Made by a program: the position numbers and the translations under genes
Notes under the pieces: generated by a model
Database searches by the model: none
Seen by the model: only the letters and a program-made list of their open reading frames with translations
Told to the model about the DNA's origin: nothing
From: Varroa destructor
Taxonomy: Eukaryota; Arthropoda; Arachnida; Mesostigmata; Varroidae
Direction of reading: 5' to 3'
Length of the DNA: 64,000 nucleotides
Assembly: GCF_002443255.2 (NCBI RefSeq)
Contig: NW_019211458.1
Coordinates: 24,183,325-24,247,324, forward strand
In this document: positions 45,234 through 57,700 of the stretch, piece after piece
Numbering within the stretch: position 1 is the first letter of the stretch
How the letters are laid out: each line of letters begins with the position of its first letter

Positions 45234-46785
45234 CTGCGAGACATTTACCCGGCACGCCACAAATGTCACCGGAAATAGCAAAAAATGATGCTATCGGCGA
45301 CACTTCTAATAGGTTTCGCATTGCAAAAAGTTTTCGTATGAATATCTATGAACCAATCTTAAAATCAGTAGTCGTACGGTATTGTAACTCGTATATCAAT
45401 TCTCAATCATGCTAAATAATCATGTGATAAAGAAACGGCAAGATTTGCTAGTATGTGCCACAATGTGTCTACGGGGTTGGCTTTTCTTTCCCTAGCTGGC
45501 TGAACTCGGTAGCTCCTACGTTGTCGGTGGCGCGGACACAGCTTACTTCGAGTCACTTGACTATGCTAAGCGGGGTGATAACTTGGTGGCAGGGTCAAGG
45601 ACAAAAGTAGGCCCGTGTGGATGCCGTCTGGCATATGGCGTGATGAGCAATGATATCTCTTTCCACGATACGAGTCAGCGGGTATTCAAGCAAAAACAGC
45701 TAATATAATATTCACTTTTAATTCATACCTTAAAAAATAGATGCAAACATTTCGTAGAGAAATAGCAAACGCAGTCTGTCTTCCAAGGTTTTTGTAGGCC
45801 GTACGCAATCAAAGCTGTTACTTGACATAAATTATTAACAAACATCGAAACGAATCATCGATAAAACAACAAAAACAGAAATAAAGCGAGCAAATCATAT
45901 AGTGGAACTATTTTCGCTTCGGATCAGTTGTTTTTTTCTTGTGTATTTATGTATGGAGGAAAGAAACGTCACGTTTAGAGATTCTATGCAAAAAAAATTA
46001 AGCACAATACACGGCCATTATTGGTACGATGACTTTTGGGTGATTGTCAACTCTTCAGTACGAATTATGTAAACGACCTTAGACGCGAACAGAACTTTAT
46101 CGCCTTAGACTGTCACTATTGTGTCCTATCAGAAGCGAAGCCGATCTGTGTAGTGGTGCAGGTTTCTTTAATCTCGACAACTGTTTACGCGGGTTGGCAC
46201 AATAAAGCAATTTCCATTGTGTAGATTGGCGAAGAAGAGAAAAAGATTAAGATGAATTTAAAATATTAGAATGATAAAGCGTGACAAGTGCTACGGTGTC
46301 GTGATGAGTTCAGTCGAAGTATGTATACGCGGGGTGCAACATTCAAATTCGGATGGATTTTGGCGGGCTGTTTAGCGGAGCAGACATGCGCTCATTAGCC
46401 ATAAATCATATTGTAATTTTGCAACATTGACGAATCTGGTCCTCCGTTAGAGCCTACTGTAACGTGGATCTATCCATAACTAAATCAATTGCTTTCGGGT
46501 CTGATGCATCGAAATAAAGCGCCCTATTAAGATTCAGTTTCACTACGAGTACACGTATCGGCGTAGTCTTGCTAGTTGCATTAACTTGCCGACCTGTTAT
46601 TCAAACGGTATGCTACCACAATAGAACTGCCGCGAGGAAGCCGATCGCTCCGACCGCTTGTAAGCATTTGACTTCTGTTTCGTTGCCCCTATCGGAGTCG
46701 TTATCTTCTTTCATTTACAGCACTTGTTCGCTATCGGTCGACATGTAGTATCTAAGCTTTGAGAGTAGTTGAAAGTGTTCATTTT

Positions 46786-47150
46786 TGGCTAGTCTATCGG
46801 ATTTCGAACACGGAACAGGAGATTTTTCAGTAGTAGCAGGACCCACGTTATCACCCTACGCTACGCGAGTTGACTGGGCGAATATTCTAGCCAGACCACC
46901 TTACCATTTATGCTCACCCAGTTCTCTGATTTCGTATAGCATATTTCGTAGAACGCAAGCATTACTACCATATTCTCTGAAAGCCGCATCAAACGTCGAC
47001 TTAAGATTCGCGAACACAACGAAAAACGCCTGTGACACTACCCGATAGACACCAGATATGTCCTGAAGCTGTATGCCACATGAAGTCAGACGGAATCCGA
47101 TTTGCACGAAATTCATGCTGTTTAACTGAAAAACGTGAAAAAGCGTTGGA
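46786..47150 (-). pseudogene. Decayed non-LTR retrotransposon reverse transcriptase
   Basis: Two minus-strand frames together carry early reverse transcriptase motifs. One reads KQHEFRANRIPSDF, matching the QxGFRxxRSxxD segment. The second reads QAFFVVFANLKSTFDAAF, matching the hydrophobic-DLxxAFD motif A. The spacing of about 36 residues is that expected in jockey/RTE-type elements, but the two lie in different frames. The catalytic Asp of motif A is Asn here, and the downstream YADD box was not found, so the copy is dead. Confidence 0.55.
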
Positions 47151-50100
47151 GAACCTCATCAGCCAGTCTATGACAAGGTGAACCAGGATCTTGACGCGTA
47201 CTCTCCATCAACAGTTCCGTTAGGTGCGACATTCCTTTTGGAATAGCTCCAGCTTGTTAGTGGGCGCCTTTGTGGTAGGAAAGCATTGAATAGTCTTGCG
47301 CGGCTAACATACTTTACATAGCGGTGCACAGTTGCCTATACCAGCTATACATAAAGTTACAAAGCGTCTTCACATTCGGAGACCGTTCGTCTGGAATGTA
47401 GAACCTGACCAAGTTCGGCCCGAAATCCCCATGGACGATACGTGTTGCCAATGTGAATGACACTGAATTGCTAAGTTCAACTTTCATCTGTGGGCGTCGT
47501 TTGTGGTAGTTCTCTGTTAACCTTGGAAAAGGTGCCGTAAAAAATACGAATTAGTATTTCGAAGTGCTGTTTCAGTATAGTGGACCGCAGCAATATACAT
47601 GCTTCATCGAGACTGTCGAACTGAGACAAGCATGGAAGTAGCTTTTTAAGATCCACAGTTCTTTAAACAATTGAATCCAACATATTACATCGATCAAACG
47701 ATAATTTAATAGTCGTTACAAGAGCAGTAGTTCTTAAAAACATAACACCACAGATACGTGATCTTTGGGATACACGCAAATTCGAATGGAAACCAAAATA
47801 CGCAGCAACGAATGTTTTTTTTTTGTCATAATGCAGTAATAATTCGAGTACCTGGAACAGGGTCTGTTAAGCGTCGCAGGTTATCTCATTTTTTTCCTAT
47901 CTGCCATGTGGCAATACAATATTTTCGAACAATTATAGCATTTACAAAATTATTTGATTATGTAATAAAGGCCCTACTTGTTTATTTTGTTTGCTCCGGT
48001 GATGTGATTTTAAGCACATAGACGGTATATCTGTGAGTGCGCCAACTAGTTTCAGAGGTCCAAAAACGTGTTTTATGAATACCTGTACATTTCAGCGGTC
48101 ATTACCGGTGTAGTTTGTTTCCGTTTGAAATAATAATCGAGATGCGTTTCTCAGCTGAGTATTACTGTTTGCAAAACAGTCATATTCAGCGACAATAGGC
48201 AGGGCCATTCTTCAATTCTCCAATTCAGAACAGAGAAATGACTTTAAATTGAAATGCGAATATTCTATATATATTATACATCATATAATTGAAATCGCAG
48301 TCGATGAATAGAGCAACGTTTATTCTAATTATCAATCTATTATTTTTGGTTACAGTCGTATGTCTTGTCCAACTGTAAAGCTATTACAGGCCGAATATAA
48401 AAATCTAGACAGTCTTTTTATAAAGGTTTGTATGCCTTCGAGGCTTATTTTGTACGCATTATATTTGACCGTGTTTTTCTTATACGTTCACCTTCTATTG
48501 CTATTCTAGTTGCATTCATTATAAACTTCCTTTCAACTTAGATTGACCTGTTGTCACGTGACAATACTGCCCAACGTATATTATGGGCAAAGCATGATGT
48601 TAGATGTACACGGAATTGACTATTTCTACTAGCGGTATTTTAGTAGGCCCCAGTTTTCAGACAGCCTTATTTGACTACAGACTGTTATTTCCTATATATT
48701 GTACGGAGGTGGAATAGAAACCCTCAAACTGTCACGGAACTTTTTTCTAGCGTGCGAACATCTGGTACTGCTCTTGTTTACTGTCTATTAATATTTATAA
48801 AGTTCGCGTTTCGTGAGACGACGGCCTAATAGTAACGAACTGCTCCGTGTGTCTCACAAAATTAAAATTTATTACAACAGCCGACAGATGTGAAAAGAGC
48901 ATCTTGGTACAAAAATAGATGTTAAATGTAAAATTGCACAGCAATGTAGGATTTATCAAATAGCTCAAAGAGGTAATAAGCAGGGGATCATTTTAAGAAA
49001 TCCTGTAAGTACGAAAGCACATGGACTATAAACAGGGTACGACATCTAGATTTCCTGATGCTTTATTTGTAGAATTGTATTTAAATAAAAACAAAAAAAT
49101 ACGCTAACGAACGAGTTGTTTTTACGTCTGCGTAAAGTGTCATTTCTCATGGTTATGCTTACCGTGATCGTCGTTCGCGATAACGGATCAGGTCGGGATC
49201 CAAACCGCTCCTTAGTCTTTTCAAAATGTTCCTTTTTTAACCCACAAATAACTAATGTCTATAATTTTAGTCATCATTGTGCGTCAAGCGACATCGGTAG
49301 GGTTGGATTCTCTAAAGGGTCCTTTAATAGCGCTACTTATATAATATACCTGCGAAATCAAACTTTGTGTCGATAATAGGTTAGAAGTCCGAAAAATGCA
49401 AAGGCTTAAAACAACCAAAAAGCCCAAATCGGCAAAAAATGGCTGGCTAACCGTTAGGGCTTATCTAAACGGCCAAATTGCCCGTTAATTCCCGTAATTC
49501 CACCCGAAAATTCAGTAGTGGTTTCTTGAGCGCCCTAAAATTTAGATGCAGATAACAATAAACGAGTAAACAAAAGCGCATCGATTTGTGTCATGGACGC
49601 AACGTTTATTTCTCGTTTTTCATCCGTGCTACACACCTTATTATTATTATTGCTAGTTATTTGCAATGGAAAAGGACAGATTGTTACCGTTTATTTCTAA
49701 TTTGGTAGTGTTAGAAGATTACAGGGTTTCCTAGGAAGCTTTTCAAGTTATTGAAAGTTAGTTTCACCAGTGTCATCATCCAGCAATCTGGATATACTAT
49801 TGATCGCACGTACGGCGGGTACCCATTGTCTCTATACAAATGCGCGATTGATGCGTTGTGGTTGAGGTGAGCCAACTCACGCACGATAAAAAGTTTAAAA
49901 CCGAATTTGCCGAAAATAACGTCTCCATAATACGACTGGCACCAAAAGTTGTTTTTTTCTCTATACTAAAAAAAAAGCTATGTAGGATAAATGCAAAATA
50001 CTGGCGTAATGGTACATATGATTTGAAAAATCCATCGAGACGACCGCGCCTATTGCCTCGAATTCGAGCTTAAAAATCGTATCCAATCCACCTTGTTGTA

Positions 50101-52560
50101 GGTCTATGTAAGGTTTCTGATGTGATTGTAACGAACGCGTCAATCAGCTGTTCAGCAGATTAAGGAGTGACCATGTTATTTAATTCGTTTGAGCTGCGTA
50201 CTAGTCCTTGTCTAATAGAAAAATAAAGCACGTTCAGAACGGGTATTAGTCCTGTACATACCGTCTTCATCTGATAATTTCTCTTTTGGATTACTTGTAT
50301 GTGTATTTGATCTAAATAATAAAACTTTTCCTATCTTGATTTTAGGTGAACAGCTTTTTCAGTGGTAAGATATTAGGCCGGAAGCACGCTTTCTAGCCTG
50401 GATAGGCAAACCCGGTAGCACTAGTGTCTAGCTAACCCCGTATACTGAGTTGAACATTTATTCCTCACACTGTTAGAAACATTGCAGTCCGTCGACCCAC
50501 TGCAGGCCAACGTTGAAATAACCTATTCGACGACGTATAATCACTTAAGCCTTAAAGGTGTTCTGCATAGCCATGGCTCAGGAACACTGCAGTAAGTTTA
50601 AGTAAACATTTAGATGTTTGAGGACAGCATGTAGATTTTCCAAAATTTATAAAATGGCGCGTTGCAAATTATTAGTTATGTTGTTTTCCAATTGGTTTGT
50701 TAAACGCTTCCTGAAAAATCCCATACGAAATATCCAATCATTGGATGAACCCAAACGTCTTCCGAATTGTACACGTATCTTTAGAACAGGACTGAGCCTT
50801 CTCCAACTGAATCAGCATATTTTCTAGGCAACTTCTGCCAAATATGTGAGAACTCTCTACTCCCGAAAGCAGCGCCGCTAGTCTAAATTGTTGAATCAGT
50901 CCGTTGCAAAAAAGAAAAGAGTCTCTAATCTGATTTATTAATGCTGAGATGTAAAAGAGAATATCTTGGGCAAGATTCGCTGGGCACTAAATATATGTGA
51001 ATCACTTCACCTTAATGAAGAACTATTTCCCACCTGACTATTGATTCTGTGCGCTTTTGAGCAGAAGCTTTTTGATAAATGATTTAGGTTTTCCCGACAC
51101 CTGGCTTTAGTGGCCTGGGCTTCTGCAACAGAAACCTGTAATCATTTCACTCAAATGCCACGAGGTTTACTATTTAATCCCTGCGAGATAAGAGTTAATA
51201 CTTCACAGTTCCTTGAAGAACAGCACTTACGACTTTTTGCGGCCCTTAGAACATTATATAACCAAGAATTCCGGCCCTGATGGTCTGTCTTTTATCAAAC
51301 GTACCTCAGTTATTACTGCTCGCAATCCTAGCAAATAGCTGCAATTTTACCATAAATATATATGGCCAATCAAAGCTCCTCTATTCTAAAAAGGACTCTT
51401 CTCGCAAATTAAGATGTATCAATCTACGTTTTGGTCTAGAGAAACTTTTTAGTTTGGCCAACTATAGCTTTTCGTTAATAACTAACATTTTTTTCATAAA
51501 AAAAATGAAATTGTTTTTTTATTAAGGCTCCTCAAGGTTATTTCCATTTCCCGCGAAAAGAAAGTACACGATTTTGAGGGTGAACCAGTAGTGTTTATTG
51601 ATTGATTTATTACTGTTGCTTCTTTTCTGTCTGCTTTATTTCCATTTATTTTTGTTCCAGTTTGTATGTCATCATGTCCTTCTGCTGCATTCATATGCAT
51701 TCATTCGTATTTTTCCTCAACGCTATTCAGTGTAACGTCGAAGTTAGCATCGGTTTGTTATCACTGCTGAGCCACTTTGTTGCTATTATCGCTTGTCTGC
51801 CCTCCTCTTCAATATGTTTTTATCATTATTATAATAATTCATCATTGTTATTTATCTTTTCACTCGCCCTCTATGCTTAGTTCCTTCAGATATCGTTGAT
51901 GCTGCGTCACATTCATATTTACACTGACGTCATTTTATCCATCCGCGTCCGCTTTCTTCTTGCGGGCGCTGACCAGGATACGTAGAGAGGGAAGGGTGGT
52001 TGATTATTCGTCCCCTTCTCCTGTGTTACCTAGGATTTCCATACTCCTTCCTACTAGATCCTGAACTGATCAGTATTAATTATATATATACCCCAGTCGT
52101 ACAGCTAGAACTACTCGATGCTGAATAGTGCCACATCTATCGCTCATCAAAAACTATTTACAACATCAAGAGGCGACGAGACTGCGTCATACGACGAGAA
52201 AATCCAGCTTCAGCAGGTGAGACCATGAGACCATTCCGCTACTCTATAATGACCGACTTCTTAGATATACTATAATATCCATTCGTATGATAGATTTTTT
52301 TTGGTCTTTTTATGCTGTTTTATATTCTACTGTTGACGATATTTAAGACTCGATGACCTCTTTCTCGAACACTAACACGATTCTGCGGATTTCAGTTTGG
52401 TACGGTATTACAGAGCACGCTCTCTCTATCTGCGTCGGATATGCGTGTTAGACGTGTTCGCATCCACGTGTTTGTTGACGTTGAGTCAATGTGTATCTCC
52501 TTTGATAATAAGAACGGAAGATGAATGATTCTATTATTAATGAAATGCTAGTACTTGTAC
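47151..52560. other. Intergenic DNA
   Basis: AT-rich DNA with homopolymer runs and short open frames. No recognisable gene, RNA or intact mobile element seen. Confidence 0.4.
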
Positions 52561-52796
52561 TTAGCCGCTATCGTATCGATTAACGCTTGATCTTCGTTCT
52601 CTACGTTCGTCCATTGTGCTATCCTTGAGTCCAGGAGTTTCGAGGGTCTCCTTTGTTCTCTTCTGCCGTGGCAGCTGTTTATCTCTCGGTGTGATTCGCT
52701 GTACTTCGTCGCCACAAAATAAATATGCATTCGTTTCCTGCATCAATTTCATCGTCTCTTGTTGCAACCTCTTTTCGCGAGTACATTGCAGTAGAC
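52561..52796 (-). CDS. Unidentified last-exon-like open frame, possibly retn
   Basis: Minus-strand frame of about 78 codons ending at TAA (52563-52561). It starts after ATAG with a branch-point-like TACTAAT about 20 bases before it. It encodes a charged, Gln/Glu/Arg-rich tail (REKRLQQETMKLMQETNAY, DERRERRSSVNRYDSG). The acceptor phase (needs one base from the preceding exon) matches the donor phase of the retn exon 54705-55064. No family recognised, and the acceptor lacks a pyrimidine tract. Confidence 0.3.
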
Positions 52797-53026
52797 CTAT
52801 TTGTCTTGCCCATTAGTATTTTTTTCAGGCGTAATTGCTTCGCGGGTAGGATCACTACCGCCGATAATGTCACAGATTAAATAACGAGGATTGTTGTCTC
52901 CCACGTCAACTCTCCTTCAGCCTTTACGCCTACACATTCCCTTTAATTTATATCCGCTTGCTAGTCGGCTTATTACACAGTTAGTGATTATAGACATAGT
53001 AATATAACTACAACAAAAATATTTGT

Positions 53027-53051
53027 TACGTATATATATATATATACGTAG

Positions 53052-53082
<31 letters not shown>
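53027..53082. repeat. TA palindrome followed by TA/GA microsatellites
   Basis: TACG, eight TA units and CGTA form a 24-bp palindrome (53027-53050), followed by (TA)n and (GA)n tracts. Confidence 0.85.
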
Positions 53083-53204
53083 AAAGTAATAATTATGTCA
53101 ATGAAACGAAATTATGATCAACGTGAAAAAAATTTCCGTTGTTTGTTCCCGATTTTCTCAACATGGCTATTGCCCCGACCTATTTAACCCATAATACACA
53201 ATTC

Positions 53205-53417
53205 TAGAAGTAACTAATGTATTTGAGGGCTGAATCATGTTCACGCTGACAATCTTTAGTCCTTAATTTGTCCCTATAGTAATTGCATTTGATTTTGAGA
53301 TGCTCGAGGGTAAATGCGCTACATTCGTTCTTGCCTTCTCCATCCATCGCAGTCACTTCCTGCTTACTGTCTTGGCTCTGTCGCCCGCCAACGCAAACGC
53401 GTAGGACAGCCAAACTG
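53205..53417 (-). CDS. Unidentified exon-like open frame
   Basis: A strong acceptor (TTGCTTTTTCAG) precedes a frame of about 70 codons ending at TAG, with protein-like content (GGRQSQDSKQEVTAMDGEG, FTLEHLKIKCNYYRDKL). In an alternative frame a donor (ACA then GTAAGC) follows 50 bases after the acceptor. No family recognised. It lies between the retn exon at 54.7 kb and the open frame at 52.6 kb on the same strand. Confidence 0.2.
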
Positions 53418-53600
53418 AAAAAGCAACTGTTCTTCACACTGTTACTGTAGTGTTATATTCTTCGTTGTAGGTCTTTGTTTATCTTTGAAGCAGTAGCCTG
53501 TTATGCAAGACTGTCATGTCCTCCAGATTTCGTGCACATGTGTTCGTACGTCGTCTGCTATTACCACATGACTGCATATGCGTTTCATAATATGCGTAAG

Positions 53601-53625
53601 GCGGGCGGAGGGGGGAGGGGGGAGG
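53601..53625 (+). other. G-rich tract, possible G-quadruplex
   Basis: GCGGGCGGAGGGGGGAGGGG continuing with GGAGG gives four or more G runs separated by one to four bases on the plus strand, downstream of the retn exon. Confidence 0.6.
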
Positions 53626-54704
53626 ATGAAAAGTTGTTTTCTAGCGTGTTCACCACCTCGTACTACTTCACAGCGCTTCGCACTATTACAGGATGGCTTT
53701 CTTTCATTTAGCGGCTTTTTGTCACGGTTAGAGATAGTTCGCCTTCCACTAGAATCAATTAATCTGCTAAGAAGCGTTGTTATCTAGGACATGAGTCGCC
53801 TGTGACAGCCTAGATGTAACACATATGCTCGACATACATACGCTGTGTGTATGTTCGTTCCACATTAGGTATCGTTTTCTGTATGTTCCTACAACACTTA
53901 TTTGTTTATGAAATAAGTCTAATAATCCAGCAGTAGGCGGGTGCGCGGGAACCAAAGGAATCACCCCTGTCGATCTTGTTCTAACAACGTAGCTGTTACC
54001 GATATCGACATATCGAATTGGGTGGAATGAACCGAACTTGTTCTCAGTGTTACGTTTTCCCAAACAGTACTCGCACGCATTCTTTATCATACAGAGCCTC
54101 AAGATTAGTCCTGACGATAAGGCCAGTCCTAGGCCGGACGCCTTTCGACACGTCTTCTGTTGTATTTTATGCTCATACGCTTTACTGCCTTTGTGTCGAT
54201 GGCGTCGTTACTGTTGCGTCTTGTCCCTTGAAAATCTTGTGTGGATGATTTTCCTCTCAGAGTGTTGTATCCGATGGTTTCTAATCGCAGCTCAAATCTT
54301 AGTTTGCGCGAACAAAATCCCTTGATACAGGATACCATTGATTTCCATACTAACTGGTATTCCAGCTTCAACCGGTCGACCATCTACAAACAAAATAAAA
54401 AAGAACATTATGCAGTGTTAGACTGCTTATAATATCGAAACAGGATCAAGGGTTTCTGGTACAAGACAAACATATCGAAAGCGTAAGTAAGCTATTAGGA
54501 AAATCATGTAAAGCGCTGCTAGCGTCTGCGTTACGGTCGTACTTAGAATCATTGCTAATATTATGAGACGCAAATACCTTCAACGGACCTTTTCGCATGA
54601 AGACTACTAACTGAACGTTTTTTACACGACCACGAAATCCGAATTTACTTAATTCTCACTCCTTTAGTCTACTGACACTAATTAGAAATAGTAGCTTCGC
54701 CTAC

Positions 54705-57700
54705 CTTTGCCAAGGAGAGGTCCCAGAGCTTTACTCTGCTGTAGCTGCTGCTGCTGCTGTATATGTGTTTTTATAAGTTCCTCCGCGCAGAGTTTCTTAA
54801 TTTGTTGCGCCGTTGACAGGTGATCCGATGGACTCAACTGATCGAGTGGGGAGCCACTGTTATTTGCGCCCCCAGACGATGACAGATTCCTTTTTAATGA
54901 CGAGGGCAGAGGCTGCGATGAAGGCGGAAGGCTGCCGAGGCCAGGCGGCAATGGAGGCGATCTACGTTCCATTTTCACGTCGAGATTGAGCGCCTGCTCC
55001 TGGCCGCTTAGAAGACCTCCGCCAGCTCCAGCGATCATTGAACCGATACTGTTGTCCTCTTCACCTGTTGGATAAGCGTGAACACGAAAATGAAGGTCTA
55101 GGTAAACCATATGTATAGCTTGCTCTCTTTAGATCCTATTCGATTTCGTTAATAAGTTAGGGTTTTAAAAATCCAAGCGGCATCCTAGTTGTTTCCATAG
55201 CCAACCACGATATAATTGTTATACTATACTAATCATAATTTTATTGGTTCGTTTAGCGGGCGTGTTCATTGTTAAACTTTTGTTCCGGCATAGTATAAGG
55301 GTGTAAGCGATCGAATTTTTTTACGGTCCTCGTTATCGTAATTTAGGTACAATTTCGATGAAAGAAACAAACTATCTAAATAGTCATTTATTCAAAGTAT
55401 AAGATCCAAGCACAGTAATTCGTTTCACGTGAAACTCTTCGTAATTAAGCAAGGGAAACAGCTAATATAGTCGCAGCATTCTTCGTTCTTCTTTATTTCT
55501 ATTTGGTTCTTTATTCTAAAAAAAAGGTGTCCTCATTACACTCTCCTGCCAAGTGGCAACTCCACCGATGTTACAGTAATACAACCGGACTAATATTTTA
55601 ATTACTCTGCGTATCTTCATCCTTGTCTTCATCCGAACGTTTTTGTTCGTTGTCTCTCCGTCGACGCTGTTCCACATATGTGAATGCAATATTAATAGAA
55701 TTATTTCGAATCGAAAAGTACGCGCAGCAGAGGAGTCACTAGCAACTGTCGCCAGCCTCAGTAGAACCATTATTGAATCAGCTTTTCGTTTCGTTTGTCG
55801 TTTAATCGACTGCGAGGCATCATTAATTCGACGAGCTCCCGCTGGGTGCGGTGTTTTGAAGCGCTTGAAAATCCTTCTTGCAGACAGAAAAAAGATCGAA
55901 GGAGTCGCTTTCTCTGTGATTCTCTCTCGGTAACATTTTCTATGGCCAGCGGTGGCAGACGAACATGGGAATCCAAACCGAAACAACAACAAACGATGAA
56001 GTAAAAACGACGTGAGACAAGCAGCGCAGAATTCTTACGTGTGCTTCAATAGTAAAGCTCGTAGCCTCATCCTATGTACGTAGACACATAGTAATAGCTT
56101 ACGTCGTGGACACCGACTCACACGGAACTCGACAATGCTCAGGCTACAACAACTGCCGCAGTGCTGATGATCGTGAGCGTCGTCATAACAACGACGCTCT
56201 TGGATCTATCGGCGAACGGTGGCATTCGAGATGCTGTAGGCGACTCACGCTCGACAGCTTTCTCCGGTGGAAGACAACATTTGAAAAATCCAGCCATTTA
56301 AAACGACTGGATTGGCCATGCAACGAAACATAGCACTTAAGTTAGCACCATCACCATAAACAGTCGTACTTCTATTTTTTCGTATATGCTGGTCGATAGA
56401 TGTATATATACCCAGTCACGAACCGATGATAGCTGGCTGTAGTTGGAGGCTTGCAAGGCGCTTCGATATGAATGAAAGGGTAAGCTGGTAAGTGTATATA
56501 AAATTATGAGCTGGATCTTTTTATACGCGTGTGGCTGACGATGGCAACTAAAAGAAGTAAACTTCTTTTTTAAGTTAGCGTATAGGGAGCAAATAGCCGA
56601 CTATATTGGTGAATTTCTCGTTATAAATAAAATCTCGAATAGGAGTTTGTTTGTTAACAAGCTATGTCGAACATACAGGGACTACTTAGAGTAGGCAAAT
56701 GTCAATCCTACATATTCAGACAACAAGTGAAGTGGACCCTTTTTACTGAAGCCCGCGCTTAGCCCAAGACGCTACCTTAATGTGCGAATTTAACTCATGT
56801 TCTGTTTTTATTATAATAGCAAGTGAAGACCCGTCAATGGTTCCTTCGCGAAAGCAGACTGATAAAAGAGGGAACTTTAAAACGACAGCACAGATTTAGC
56901 TCCTTGAGCCATTTCTACCGTTGTTAATATTTTATATTTTTTCTACTGTAATTTGTGTTAGATAGATTTTTCAGAATCATCGTTGAGTATCATCTAGTAC
57001 GTAACAGTGATCAGACAAACGGGTGTTTATTACCACCAATAGCATAGGACCATTGAATATTTTTTGTTATTTTCTCAGCGTAATTAAGCGAGGATAAACG
57101 CTCAAGCGAAACTCCAAATACCAACAGAAATTCACCGGCTATGCAATGGCGATTGTTACGTTGATGATAAAAATATTAACCTTTTCATATAATTTATCAT
57201 TACTTCATTTGGATTTTTAATGAAACCCCGCTTCGCGTGTGTACATCTATGATCACATGAGCCCCCGACGCAGACATCTTACTTACGCTATGCGTTTTAG
57301 CGCCACTTCTGCCACATGCCACTATCATAAACTGTTATCTTGATTGTATATATGTATATGTACTAAAGCATACATACATGTATGTAAGTTAAGGTGATGC
57401 GATTGCGTCCATACGTACTCGCGAATTTATATAGGATCACTCTTTTTGGAATGACTTTTGTAGCCAATCCCTCATATTTTAAGCAATTTGCTCAACTCGC
57501 GGCAATGGACCGACTGGTCGCGCCGATGCTGGCTAACTTGGACTGTCTCATTGTTCAGTAACTTAAATGTGCCTGTCCAATGGCAGGAACAACAGGCGTC
57601 CGCAAAGGATGAACAAATCGTCCTCTGATGTTTGTTGCTGTTATGTGCAGTGTTGTTCTAATCGGCCACTTTGTTGCCGCCATCTTTATCGCAGTTAGCA

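Larger units (their letters stand above)
40590..46785. other. Intergenic DNA between FAS copy B promoter and the LINE remnant
   Basis: Mostly non-coding. It holds a possible LINE tail (41702-41905), a 25-bp tandem duplication (43121-43170) and an exon-like frame (45038-45233). No recognisable gene. Confidence 0.4.

Noticed and set aside
49858..50073. Frame with WRNGTYDLKNPSRRPRL, recalling the mariner helix-turn-helix linker
   Set aside because: Only a few residues match and no downstream transposase motifs or terminal repeats are seen.
55516..55992. 158-codon minus-strand open frame in the retn intron
   Set aside because: Composition unlike a protein, with overlapping open frames on other strands and no recognised domain.
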